From Plectrocnemia conspersa (lineage: Eukaryota; Arthropoda; Insecta; Trichoptera; Polycentropodidae): 64,000 bases of DNA. The stretch spans positions 62,001 to 126,000 of the forward strand of contig VTFK01000375.1 of the NCBI GenBank assembly GCA_009617715.1, in the 5' to 3' direction. The notes under the pieces were generated by a model. It was given only the letters and a program-made list of their open reading frames with translations, searched no databases and was not told the DNA's origin. This document shows, one piece after another, positions 22,376 through 33,939 of the stretch; within the stretch, counting starts at the first letter, position 1; every line of letters begins with the position of its first letter. The position numbers were made by a program, and so were the translations under genes.

Positions 22376-22768
22376 ATATATTATGCAGTTCTGAATATTT
22401 TATTAGTTGATTTGATTTCCGCATCATTCAGAGTATCTAATATTTGATTTGATTTCATATGATCGATAATTTTTATTATTAATGATTTTAATTGTAAAGC
22501 CCTCGAATTTACATTTAAAGATATTAAAATTAAACTCTATTTCATTGAAATATTACCTTGTACTTTTAATATTAAAAGATTTTTTACTTTGCCACACGAT
22601 ATACAACCAATTTTTTCATTTTTCAATAATTATCCACTGATATTATTTTCCCTTTCTTTCCATACATCTGGCATCTAAACAATCGGCCAGGAAGATGGGA
22701 TTTAAATATTTTGTTTGGAAGATTTATTTTCAGATACTTACATTGCACATACAAATTTGTAATTATTA

Positions 22769-22815
22769 ATATAGATGTCACCGATTCCCAGACTTTCAGT
22801 CTGGTAGTTAAAGAA
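22769..22815 (+). repeat. Fragment of the SINE-like tail
   Basis: ATTATTAATATAGATGTCAC, then GATTCCCAGACTTTCAGTCT, match the 3' end of the SINE-like element at 16449-16676. The end contains a small perfect hairpin, CCAGAC/GTCTGG with loop TTTCA (22789-22805). Confidence 0.65.
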
Positions 22816-23282
22816 GATTAGATTGAAATTTTAAACAGAATCGATTGGTCATCTTTTACCGCGTGATTTTTACGCAACACAGAATTACATTATTAAAATG
22901 ATGTCATCTGCGGTTTTAAATTAGAAGAGGCGAGAATAATGTAAGTTTAAAATGTTTTATTGCTTTGCTTCGTACTCGATTTAAATTTTCGATGACTTTT
23001 TACGATATCTATGTCTAAATTTTACAAAGAAATATTTTTATTTCCATACCAGCAAAAATATATCGAGCGAGTAACTGTCATACTCCATTCCTAATCGGTT
23101 GTAGTCGGCAAATGTCAGAACGAGAGTTTGTCAGCTCTTTTGTATGCTATATATATATTTTTTGCATTTTCGTCATATCCGTCCGCCCACGATATTTGGC
23201 ATACAATTTTTTTTACGAGACATTTAACAACAAAATATTATTTTAATGTACTTAAAAATTAAATTATATTGCAATTAAATTT
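22816..23282. other. AT-rich noncoding spacer
   Basis: No gene recognised. Confidence 0.35.
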
Positions 23283-23335
23283 CCAGGGCTGCGTCCTGGC
23301 TCAAAAAAAAGTAGCAGGGCGACGCCCTGACTCTA
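23283..23335. repeat. Paired GC-rich mini-hairpins
   Basis: CAGGGCTGCGTCCTGGCTC (about 23285) and CAGGGCGACGCCCTGACTC (about 23315) are near-identical direct repeats. Each folds on itself; the second is a perfect 7-bp stem CAGGGCG/CGCCCTG around one base. An A-run separates them. Paired hairpins of this kind occur at ends of some non-autonomous elements, but no element boundary is visible. Confidence 0.6.
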
Positions 23336-23382
23336 CTACACATTGCTCATAACTGTGTTATTAAATAAATTTCTACCTTTTC

Positions 23383-23500
23383 TTCAGCATTTGAAAAAAG
23401 GTATTTTTTAATAAAAAAAATCCATCAATAAAAGATCAACCTTCATTGGTAATAATTTGAGGAATATAGTAACTAGCTCCAGCTGCAGCAACATTTTAAT
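23383..23500 (+). repeat. Decayed SINE-like body fragment
   Basis: TTCAGCATTTGAA and CTCCAGCTGCAGCAACAT occur in the same order and similar spacing as in the 16.4 kb SINE-like element (CTCAGCATTTGAA ... CCCAGCTGCAGTAACAT). The head is not recognisable. Confidence 0.5.
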
Positions 23501-23678
23501 TTATAATTTAAAAAAATAATTTTGTTGATTTATTAATCCTTTTTTTACTGAACTTGTGCATGTTTATCTTATCCTTATGACAAACATATTGTTTTACAAT
23601 TCGTTTTATAAGAAGTACATCATAATTTACATTTAAAACACGTTGCAGTTTGAAACTGATTTTTTACTTCAACGCACG

Positions 23679-23728
23679 CGCTCATAATCTCGCACTACTC
23701 GCTCATAATCTTACATTACTCAATCATA
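23679..23728. repeat. 21-bp minisatellite, about 2.3 units
   Basis: CGCTCATAATCTCGCACTACT is followed directly by CGCTCATAATCTTACATTACT and a partial third copy (CAATCATAATA). Confidence 0.75.
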
Positions 23729-23889
23729 TAATATTTACTTGTTTATTTTGTATCTGCGTTCTTAATAATTCAAAATCCCAACAGTCTTGGTGGGATGAAT
23801 TTAATGAGATTAGTTTGAAAGTGAATTGTTTTTACACATTGTTTTCCTTTTTAGGGAATTATTTTTTTCGTCACATAACATAAAACCCT

Positions 23890-24120
23890 AGGTTTAAGTG
23901 ACTCTCCTGGCAATTTCAACACCGCGGGCCCTTTCCGAGACCCCACTACGGGCATAAACAAAAGAGGACCCGAAAGAAGTTTCATTGGGAATTGAAGGGC
24001 TCACATATTGATTTTCGGAATGCGATCTTCTTTATTACCCGGGAGAAAGTTCGCCGTGTCAATAAGCCCTTTGTAGACGATTTGATCCTTGGCGCGGAAA
24101 TATGGCGGATTTGACGAAGA
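23890..24120. promoter_or_regulatory. GC-richer noncoding island
   Basis: CpG-containing patch with GAAAGAAGTTTCATTGGG and CCCGGGAGAAAGTTCGCC. No coding frame with a signature. Role unknown; regulatory by composition only. Confidence 0.25.
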
Positions 24121-25249
24121 AGCAGCCTTCAATTTTGGCGATCGTATTTTTTTTATATACACAAACACAAATCGTGTCTTTCCATTTGATAGATAGAGCG
24201 CGTGTTTTACGACCGATATATACGAATCTTTGTCTGATTGCTCGAACTGCTATATTTTACATTGTAAAAAATTTAGGCATTTCCATTTGGTGTCTTATTT
24301 GCTTTCACGGTATAAATCTAGATAGGAATTAATCTTAAAATTAAAATTGTGTCGACTGCAACAACAAAAATCAATACCTCATCGTGACGATTATAAGAAG
24401 TAAAATTAATTTCTACGTTTTAATCATTCTCTAACAACCTATTAAGATTAATACATATTTTAAATATCAATAAATAATGATATAATATATTATTAATTTA
24501 AATAATCATACTCAACCACATAATCAATACATATAATACTTCATAATGTATGTCATTACGATCCAAAATCGATCTGAATGCTTGTAAACAAAAATTCTAG
24601 TTACTTGTCCATTGAATAATGACCTTTAAGTACCATAAATCTATATTAGGAATTACGTTTTCTCAAGTAAACACAGTAATTCAATCTTTTTACGATTGAG
24701 GTCATAAGCTATAAACTTTACTCCTGAGAAAAAAATATACTATTATACAAGATAAATATACAGTAAATCTTTCAAGGCAGTTGCCCTTCTAAATATTAAT
24801 TGGAAGCTACATGGTAAATTACTACGACTGACTTCATTGTTAACTCATTCTTTTAAATACTTAACTATTGATAAACAATAATGTGGTAAAACGTACTCAT
24901 AAATAATATTACATCAGTTTTTTATTATATTTTTAATGGATAGATAACGTTTTTTTTTATGTTTTATACATGTTTATCTGTTTGGATATAATAAAATATA
25001 TATTAAAAAATTGCAACCAGTTAGTGATGCTTTGATTTTTCTTGATAAAAAACATTTAAAATTCACATCAAAACTTAATCTACTTCATCATACAGTAAAA
25101 TGTAAAGGATAAATTTAGGTTTTGGATGTTTGAAAAAGTTATCTCGTTTTATAGAAATTGTGTATTTTTTGCTGAAGTTTAAGACAAAGCAATGTATTTT
25201 TGAGTGGATTCCAACAAAGATACTAAAAAATCATTAAAACAATAAATAT
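24121..25249. other. AT-rich noncoding stretch
   Basis: No gene or recognised repeat. The frame 24102-24332 is short and unrecognised. Confidence 0.4.
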
Positions 25250-25640
25250 TAAAGATCAAGATAAACTCCCAGAATCACATAGAAGCCACTCAAACTGCTA
25301 ATGCGACTGGCTCTCAATATTTAATTCATTGAAGAATAAATGTTAAAGATGTAACACTCATTCAAGTATACGATCACTCAAAGAATCACTGGCAATCAAC
25401 GACGACCACGGTACCAACTCTCAGAAACAAATCAAGAGCAATCATCAACGATCAAAGCGAATAATCTTCCACTCTCAATACCCACCAGCTCAACTTCACT
25501 GCCTGATACTGACATTTTCATTTCTCGGTACATATTAGGCAATATTTTTTATAATAAACTAACATCGCAGTAGTTATTACTCGGCATCAATTCTGAAAAT
25601 TTCATTAGTGCTAATTATTCCAGTACTGCAGTACTTTAAA
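25250..25640 (+). mobile_element. Possible LTR-like segment
   Basis: A C/A-rich body with many CACTCA and CAATCA words lies between AT-rich flanks. It is followed by ATAATAAACTAACATCGCAG near 25550 and a 60-70 bp tail, a layout like an insect LTR with a poly(A) signal. No paired LTR, TG/CA ends or retroelement genes were found, so this remains weak. Confidence 0.22.
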
Positions 25641-26309
25641 TTTAAGTAATATTTTTCGCAACGATTTTAGAAAAAAATATATAATATTATAGTCATTCTA
25701 GCCTATGTCATTAATTATTTCATTACCAATGTTACCATTTTTTCAATTTTTATAACTATTACGAATACTTTTATAAATTAAAAACTTTGCGGAAGAGCGC
25801 GGTCGTGCATGTTGCTCCTAAGGCATGTCAAACAAAAGAGCAGTTTAGACAATATAATTGTTTGGGTTGCCGGTTGCCATAAGATCGCTCAATATACTTT
25901 AGAACATATACATTTGTTTTAATTTAATTTTTTTTTAATTTATCCTTGAATCCTTTCAAGATTTCTAATAATTTATATACGTGATTATATTTTAATAAGC
26001 ATAGTTAAGTTATGCTTATTGATACATACTTGGTAACTTTCTTTTACGAACAAGACATACATTAAAGCATACCATTTTGATAAATGAATATCATGACATG
26101 CTTGAATGAAAGTTTTTCATGAAAGACAATAGACTTTCCAGAACGACTTGTGCGGATATGATAATAAATTGGATAATATTATCTGCGGTTGACAGTTCTT
26201 TTGTCAGTTGAAACATACTTATTATATATTCCATTTATTATAATAACTCTAAGAATAAAATCTTTACATTATACGTATAGCGATTAATTAATTATTATTT
26301 TATTACACA

Positions 26310-26600
26310 AACATCGGGCCCCTATTTAATTGATTATGGAACATTTTATCAACTCATGGCGTCAATGGCTGTCACTTCCCATAAGATCTGGGCATCACAA
26401 AACGGATTATGGCCTTATCGGCGCCCCATTAACGAATAGTCCCGCTGGAAATATGTCATCGGCACTGTGACGAGGGAAGAAAATAGGGGAGCAGATCCCA
26501 TTAATTGGATTTTAAGGTTACTTCCCGCAGAGAATGATTACCGGATAATGAAGCAGTTAACTGCATCGTGAGAGGTTTTCGTTCACTTAATTTCCTGCGA
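26310..26600. promoter_or_regulatory. GC-richer island rich in homeodomain-like sites
   Basis: Contains TTTAATTGATTATGG (about 26323), GGCTGTCACTTCCC (TGACA-type core), GGATTATGGCCTTATCGG (GATA-type core in reverse) and CCCATTAATTGGATTTTAAGG. There is no coding frame. The density of homeodomain, TGACA and GATA-like cores favours an enhancer. This is motif reading only. Confidence 0.35.
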
Positions 26601-27540
26601 GAGTAAGGTTATATTATATTATAGAAGCTGTCACCCAGTTTGGCCAGGAAGAGCCTAATATTTATTATAATTAGATATTCGATTCTAATGTTTTACTATT
26701 TGTGTTAATAGCTTTAAAGAATAATCATATTAACCATATTATAAACAGTATCAAAACTTTGCAGCACATTGTAAGTAGATAGTTATTTTATATTTAAAGC
26801 TCCATATACAACTACATAACTTCTTGTGTAGATATTATTTTAAATTTAATTAAAATTGATCAATAAGATATAATTATGTTCTTAAATATTTCATACTATA
26901 TTTACTAGATAATGAAAAATTAAATTTTACCCCTGCATAAAAATGAGTAGTGTTCAAATTGATTTTTAATCTGCACCATTGTGAGATATAAGTTTAACCT
27001 TTTGCGGTCAGAATTTAAATACCTTATACAGCGATTTATACTCGAAAGATTTAAGTTCAAAACACCACGACAACGCTCACCTGTATGTTTTGAGAAAAAC
27101 GATAAAAAAAGAAATGGATTTTCAAACTTTGTTCTCACCCATAGAATTTTTCAGAAATTAACAGAAATTGCCCCAAATTCTACGTTTATTCTGTCAAAGA
27201 CTAAAATAGTCACAATTACCTGCTCAAAGCATATCAAAGCAAATTGCTATAGATATTTTTGACTATTTAAAAAAAAAATATTTTTGTCGCCGGAATATAT
27301 TAGCTCGTGTGCCAATCACTTATTTGGGCAGATTATAATCACTCGCACATGTAAAGAAACAGGCATTCACCGCCAGCAATTAATCGCTAGCAGCTCACCG
27401 CCGCGTCAATTGATCGCTAAAGCAATTTATAGCCTACAAATAATCGCTACCATATTTTGCCGTCTAGAAGCATTGAAATATATTTATACAAACTCACTTA
27501 TTCATTAATTATTTGCCGATGTGGTAAGTCTAAAAAAATA
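26601..27540. other. AT-rich noncoding stretch
   Basis: No recognisable gene. Overlapping short frames on opposite strands at 26920-27262 lack family features. The stretch 27360-27440 repeats the word ATCGCTA/ATCGCTAGCAG several times, a loose low-order repeat. Confidence 0.4.
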
Positions 27541-27800
27541 TATTAAGAGGTTTAAATTATATGCTGTCCTAAAATGTATATGAAACTCAACTTGACAGTT
27601 GAGAAACATCCATTTAATATTTAAATCCAAACCTAACAAAAACCAATTGATTTAAATAAAGTTCAAAAACTATAATTATTTTTAGTACATCATTAGGTTA
27701 GGTTTGGGTTTGAACAGCAAATGGACGTTATATTTTCAATAGTATAAATATAATTGTATTAACTTGGCCAGCTAAAATGTATACTGGTCAATATCAATGA
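27541..27800. repeat. Foldback/MITE-like element, best palindromic copy
   Basis: The inverted arms at 27605-27637 and 27697-27729 match at 27 of 33 positions (AACATCCATTTA ... CCAAACCTAAC and its complement). A 59-bp spacer separates them. Outer modules AAATTATATGCTG and AGTATAAATATAATTGTATT link it to the copies at 5.4, 49.4 and 52.7 kb. No coding frame. It is likely a non-autonomous foldback element. Confidence 0.65.
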
Positions 27801-28138
27801 AACTGTATTTATTCACTGCGCGGATTATAAAAATAACAGCTATAAAAAACAAATTTTCAATTTAAAATTACCAATAAATTAAAACGTAAAATTTGTCTGG
27901 CGATAAAATATGTTCGCGATCATTCGAGGAATTTTTTTATGCGATCAATCGACGTGGTGGTCAATTGCTAGCGATTAATTGCTGTGGGTCAATTTCAGGC
28001 GATACATTGTCTGGACCCTAAGTCTATCACTTTTAAAATAAATTTAAAGAATTGCATTGGTCAGGCGATCCAGAGTGAAAAAAGCGAGAGACTTATTTCA
28101 AGTTTAAAATAATTTTAGAGATTATGTGATGACACAGG

Positions 28139-28386
28139 TTAGCCGCAATCACGAGGTTCTGACCTACACGTCCTTCCGTCGCGTCACCAACTGAGTTTCT
28201 TTTATTAGCGTTAGCTTAAAAGTGGCATTTAAATCTCCCCCTTATATAAAAATAAATATAGCTTATTAATCTTAATTTTCTATTAAAAACTTCCATAAAT
28301 CAGAAGTTGAGTTTTATATCACAACGCAAAAGAGCTCAGTTGAACTCAGACCAAGCGGAGCTACGCCGGGTACCGACCGAGATGAC
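28139..28386 (+). repeat. Dispersed repeat R3, copy 1
   Basis: Shares two blocks with 43809-43992 in the same orientation: ACGTCCTTCCGTCG (about 28167 versus 43836), and TGAACTCA-ACCAAGC followed by AGCTACGCC (about 28340 versus 43950). The spacer is 60 bp longer here. Its nature is unclear. The second block has weak tRNA-like features on the minus strand (TAGCTCCGCTTGG), so a SINE is one possibility. Confidence 0.6.
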
Positions 28387-29029
28387 CCTAAAAATACGTC
28401 AGACTAATAAATAAATATCAAGACAGTACTTATATTTTCTCTAATACCATAATGGGTATTTAACTAAATATATCGTAAATTACGGTAGTATTTAAAAGCT
28501 GCCAATAAATCTACAAATTTAGAATAAGTTCTCTTAAAATGATCCATAGTAATTAGTGTCACTAGATTTAAGCAATATATTCCAATATAAAAGTAAAAGT
28601 GTTCTTCATCGCTATTATTATTTATAGCCGCTATATTTGTTCTCACCATTGGTTATTTTAGAAAAACTTTTGTCGAAACAGGAAGATTACGAATAACAAT
28701 ATAACAAATACCACACAATAGAAATAGTCCAGCAAAGCAAAAATACAATATAAATAAAAAGTATACATCTGTGTCTCTGTGCCCTTAACAAAAGAACCGT
28801 TGAAGGGCTGTCAAACCACCGAATGATTAAAAATGTATTGCCTTTGGACCTTTAAGAAACGTACAAGTTATATTTACTTTAAAAAACATTTCATTTAATA
28901 TATATGACTCTGCAGCACAATTATATTTATTATTCTGTGTAGTATAAGAAGAGAAAATCAAACTTTAATTTAAAAATATTTACATTTCAATGGTCACACT
29001 AATTATGCACCCAAAGGTCTATATTTGAC

Positions 29030-29450
29030 TCTCGAACGACGTCAATTATTGAGTAAAATCGCTGCGGACTCCACTGTTTAAATCAAGATTTCAGCACGAA
29101 GGAATTTTAGAAGGACCAAGTTTCCGCTTGCATTTTTGATCGGCGTCGAGTTCTGCCCTGTGTCGGGGGTGCTTCCGCAAATGAAAGTATTCCCATAGCA
29201 CACATCGTGTGTGCTATATATAAAGTACTCCAGCCATAGACACAAAGGTGGGTTGCGACATTTGCGGCGCCGTCTCGGAAAACTTGGCCGCCACTGCCTG
29301 AAGTGACCCGGTCAGGGGTGGCCAAGTTGCCGGGCGAAGTTGTGTGTTTGACTACGATTTTACGACTTTGACTTTGCTTGCTCGCTTTTGCCAAGAGATT
29401 TCCAACGCTCTCTGAGTTCAACTTTTCGTAGAGCATTTAACGCGATTAAC
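29030..29450 (+). promoter_or_regulatory. GC-rich island with TATA box and adjacent palindrome
   Basis: CTATATATAAAG (29214-29225) is a strong TATA-box match. It overlaps the end of a perfect inverted repeat, TAGCACACA (29196-29204), TCG, TGTGTGCTA (29208-29216). Downstream sequence is GC-rich, as in many insect core promoters. The 109-codon minus-strand frame across the island (29107-29436) has no domain and is probably a by-product of GC content. If this is a promoter, transcription would run to the right. No first exon with a start codon is evident. Confidence 0.35.
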
Positions 29451-31859
29451 TTTAGTAACGTGAGTACGTTCACCTTTTAACAGAAAAATCTTGGCTCTGA
29501 ACTTTACTGTCGCTTTTCAGTACTTATTTAATCTATGGAAGCTCTGATAAGTTACTTATATAAAATATAAGAAAGTGTGATGCTAATGGATGATATTCTA
29601 CCAGACTGATTGTCTATAACTTTTTATATAGGCTCATTAATTACGGATTGTGAGGGTTGTGAACATGAGATAAAGATAATAATCGTTATGGAGAAGGAAG
29701 TGGCATTAAAGATGTTAAGATTCAGGGTGATAAAAACATACAGCGAAATATCAAAATGCGTCTAGTTCAATATTTTTATATAGATACATAAAAAACACCT
29801 ATATAATAGCAAATATGATTTATGTTGATAAAAAAGACCGTAGGGATAAATATATTGTATTTGACATCACATATTTTTTTTCTACTACATCTATCTAAAA
29901 TATTTATTATGTGCTTTTCTTAAATAGTTGAAAAAACGCAAAATTCACGGGGAAAATAAAGTAACAGAAAACATTCTTGACAACCAATTCAGAGTTGCTG
30001 CGCAAATTTGCGTACCACTCAAGCGACCATTCCCGCACTAGTGCGATTTTAACTTGTCAACAATATATCGGTTTATGTTTATAAAATCAATTTTAGAGTC
30101 ACAACTTTTTATATAATTTTGTCATCAATATATCGGTTAATGCTTATAAAATAATCCTCTCATACAAAGAGTTGTTTTTATTGGCTATGATAATTGTGAT
30201 TAATGTTTTTGAAATGATTGTGCTATTGTGTTATATTTGGTACTCTATCAACGATTTTTTTTTGTGGTACCTAAAATTCTCTTCAATTATGTGATGTGTT
30301 GTTTTAACCTTTATAACGAGGTTTGAAATTTTGTAGTGTAGATTATATCACTTTTCGTTGTTCAAGTGGTCGTTATAGTGATCTTTAAAGTTGTGATTAA
30401 TAGCGCAGATGGTTATAACCTCTCCACACATATTATAAAATATGTTTGTAGCTGTCTTTTTTGTGCAATTTATTTAATTATTTGAAGTATATATTTTTAA
30501 AACTTGGTATAACATCCAAGCTGTATTTGGCATAAAGTTTAGTGGAATAATATTCCAGATTAAAATTTTTGTTAATTTTGTATTAAAAAACAGTATTAAA
30601 TTTGTTTTGATAGATTAATTTGTTTTTAATACATAACAAACTTTTAAGGCAACGTGTAAAATATATTGTATAAGCTGATCTATATGAGATTTCCACGAAA
30701 GCGATATTTATTAAAAAAATCATTAGCAACAAGTAACAGATGTAATATATATGCATAAGTAAGGATACAAAAAAGTACTGGAAGCGCAAAAGAACAAGAG
30801 GAGGAGACGTCTAAGTTGGTCCCGGATGAAACCGAGTGATACAAATAGTGTAATACTATTTCAGAATCATAAGGTATCTTTTTGAAAATTCATAGCGTTT
30901 CATAAATCTGAAAAGAAATATGTAGACTGCCAGACTGGCTACGTAAACTTGTACTTACGTATAGGTAGTAATTTAAAATATTTCACAGAGCTTTATAAAA
31001 AAAAGCTCTTGCTCAAAGTTCTAAGAAAAATAAGGAAACACGCCAACAATGTAAAGCGTTTGAATTTATATACACATGTAATAAACGAGCATATTACACT
31101 TGTTTTAAGAAATAAGTTTGCTTAAAAATATATACTCACGAGCTTGGTAGTGAAACTTTTAGGTTCAAACTCGCATGTGATTTTTTATTATTTCATGTTT
31201 TTTTAGAGTATTAATTTAAATTTTTAAAATATACATTGAATATATAAAAATTGTCTATTTATCAAATATAAGATGCCAAAAATAATTTTCGCAATGTCAA
31301 AGAAATATAGTGAGTGGTTTACTATTTCCACTTTATATTTATTATGCGTTTATATTGCAATTTGTGATCTAGCACAATCATGATAAATAACAATGTCAAT
31401 CGTCTTTCTTCATTAAAAGTATTTAATTTATCAATTTGGTTGCAATAAATATGGGGCGGCCGACATATGTCACACGGACAAAAATTATGGAATTTCAATG
31501 ATGCAGTGAGCCATGCTAATTAAAAAAATAATACTTCTCCACAATGTAAATATATATGTGTACACTATTTATACATGTTTATTAAATGAAATTATTATAT
31601 TTATAGCAGTACCGTTGGATGCATAAAAGTTATATTATATTAAACCTGATGACAAATAATATTTAAAATACACGTTTATACAATTATTTTAATTTTATAT
31701 TTTTTTTAGAACATCAAGACTAAAAGTTATAATAAATATATTTTATTATACGCTCTTATTATTAAAAATTATGTATTCTCTCAATTGTAAATGGAACATG
31801 TCGAATTAGTGTATACTATAAATAAAATATATTCTACAAATAAACATCCTTTTCCTTTC
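29451..31859. other. AT-rich noncoding stretch
   Basis: No gene. A 30-bp word containing CAATATATCGGTT and TTATAAAAT occurs twice at about 30060 and 30125, a 65-bp tandem step. Confidence 0.45.
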
Positions 31860-32350
31860 AATGATATCCATGCCTCGCGTCAACTTCATTCTTACTCCCG
31901 CGATTGACAGGGCCGAATTGGCAACCGCGGATATAAAACGCGAATTACGCATTATAAAACGTAGTCGTACTACCCGCGCACGAGCCGCCGCTGACGCGAG
32001 ATTCGATTGTCAGCTATTGGAATTGCCTTTCTTCACGATTGACAACGGTAATTGCGCCGCTCGTAGCGCAGGGGCGGCGCAAGAAATAAAAATAAAAATT
32101 ACATACTTTCCCACCCTTCCCGAGTGTCGTTGTTGATTCATCGCGCGCGGGTTTAATGTTTGAAATTTCCACACGGGGTTGATAGATAAGCGTCGACAGG
32201 AACTGAAAGTACGCCGAACGGGGAAACGGAGCCTTATCAAACAGGAAAAGCCTCCGGGAGAAAATATGGTGCGTTAACCTCTTCGCGCCCGCGGGCGCGT
32301 AAATATTGCACATTAACCCGTCGCCACTGCAGCGGTGGTGATTTATAGTC
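31860..32350. promoter_or_regulatory. GC-rich island with 16-bp CG palindrome
   Basis: Strong composition contrast and many CpG steps. CGCGCCCGCGGGCGCG at 32284-32299 is a perfect 16-bp palindrome. Overlapping frames on both strands (31861-32136, 32010-32313) lack domains and are GC-driven. The island also holds CCACTGCAGCGGTGG and TGATTTATAG, compatible with a homeodomain site. Conserved noncoding or CpG-island-like element is inferred. Confidence 0.3.
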
Positions 32351-32635
32351 GGGCTTTATGTAAAATTGTTTAGCGTGTATGAGATGCTTGAAAAAAACTG
32401 GAAAAAGTCTCGTAAAAGCTTACTAAAAAAAGATTTTATGATGAATTAAGTTTTGAATGAGTCTTAGGCATATTTATTATACGTTATATTATACATTAAA
32501 TACATATATTTAAAATTTTAATTAAATTTAAATATTTTTAAAAATGATTTGCATTATTTACATATTTTTTTTTCAGCTCCTTGTAGCTTTCGCCGAAAAC
32601 ATCTTTATGCCTGAAAAGATAATTGAGAAGTTTGA

Positions 32636-33074
32636 TGACTCGTTTATAAAGCTGTATATCGCTAAGCATTTTTTTAAATTACTAAAAGGTGCTGTCGACA
32701 ATCCAGCTATTCTCGAGGAATTCCAGTTTTGGGTTCCTGAACATTTTCGAGAATCACGATCGAGACCTCTTTTGATGACCGTTAGGGCTAGGACATCCGC
32801 ACTTGCCGACTCGCCTATAGCTGTGGCCATCCGGCTCCTTAATACGCTGGCATTACATATTGACCTATTTAATGTCAGCTACGAGGAGCTGATCCGGTTT
32901 ATTTCATTTAATTTTAATATTTTATAATTTTTTTTGTTATGTTTAAGTATTTTTATATTTATGTATATATACTTTTTTTTTTATAAATTTAAAATTTGTT
33001 TTCGACCATCGTGGCGCATTGGGGTAACCTGTTAGGCCACGATGGTCTTAATTTAATCTAAAATAAAATAAAAT
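32636..33074 (+). pseudogene. 5'-truncated non-LTR retrotransposon (copy 3) with intact 3' end
   Basis: From about 32655 the frame reads KLYIAKHFFKLLKG, AVDNPAILEEFQFWVPEHF and SALADSPIAVAIRLLNTLAL, ending in FNFNIL and a stop at 32925-32927. It is nearly identical to the end of the 51-52 kb copy. The 3' UTR carries a perfect 12-bp stem (33004-33015 with 33036-33047; 20-nt loop starting GCATT), then TTAATTTAATC and a TAAAATAAAATAAAATA-type tail to 33074. Sequence upstream of about 32636 no longer matches, so the insertion is strongly 5'-truncated, as expected from target-primed reverse transcription. An apparent start codon at 32544 lies outside the element. Confidence 0.88.
33004..33047 (+). 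other. 3'-UTR stem-loop of the non-LTR family
   Basis: GACCATCGTGGC pairs perfectly with GCCACGATGGTC across a 20-nt loop. The copy at 51343-51386 keeps the stem with two changes in one arm, and a decayed form is at 10679-10721. In non-LTR elements of several clades, a 3' stem-loop before a simple tail is the reverse transcriptase recognition site. That role is inferred here. Confidence 0.8.
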
Positions 33075-33939
33075 ATCAGGTATTCTCGAGCGCCAGCATT
33101 CTGACTAAAGCATAATAATAACAGATTCCGAGATAAAAATACATATATGATCCGTACTTGTATTTATATATAATTTTTTTAAATTTAAAAAACTGTAATT
33201 TCACACAATGGAGCAATATTCGAGAATGCTACAAACTAACGTATCGTACAGAATATAAATTAACAAAAAAAGTGACACGGTTGTAATACTTTCACAATAA
33301 AAGACTTTGCTAAAAAGTAGCTGGTTCTCAATCGACTATATTCACATGTAAATAAAGTGAATAGCTAAACACACACGTACATATATGTATGTCCGACGGA
33401 CACCAGAACAGATCTATCCGAGCTTCGTCATACACGCAAACTATCTGAGCTCGGACATCAGTCGTAATATTATATTTATTAAAAATATAAACAGATTTTT
33501 GATGTCTCTTTCAAAAGAGAAATAAACTTACTATAATATGTGGTAGTTTTATCTGTTTGGAAGAAATTTCGTAAGAATGGACAAAAAGCGCACACACGTA
33601 CAACGTCCGTTTGTTTCATTCGTTTTGAGCACGGAAAACAGACAGACAAATTTGTGTCTTTTCTCACCACACACGATCGGATTTGTCCGCCATAGGATAG
33701 CTGAAGAATTTCTAGTTTTGGTTAGAGATAAAAATTATAAATTCCCAACATTAAAAGAGTTCTGAAAAGTTCTAAGCAAATGACTGACTTATGTACAGTG
33801 TGAAACATTGAATTAAATTATGTATAAACAATATAATAATACTAGTTATATTGTATACATACATATATGAAATTGTGGGTCACCTTTCGCAAAAAATAAA
33901 AAATAAAAATAGAACGGAATTAAGTACACAGATGCGACT
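33075..33939. other. AT-rich noncoding stretch
   Basis: No gene found. Moderately GC-richer at 33360-33470 and 33580-33700, with overlapping short frames on both strands and no domain. Confidence 0.4.

Noticed and set aside
29107..29436. 109-codon minus-strand reading frame
   Set aside because: It lies wholly within a GC island that holds a TATA box and palindrome, and shows no domain. GC content alone can produce it.
31137..31172. AGCTTGGTAG ... AGGTTCAAACTC as tRNA A and B boxes
   Set aside because: The spacing of about 25 bp is too short for a tRNA or a pol III internal promoter, and no cloverleaf forms.
31861..32313. Overlapping 76-99 codon frames on both strands
   Set aside because: Frames of similar length on both strands in a CG-rich island, no family features.
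32544..32927. 127-codon frame as a host gene
   Set aside because: From about residue 37 onward it is the C-terminus of the non-LTR element. The first residues come from unrelated upstream sequence.
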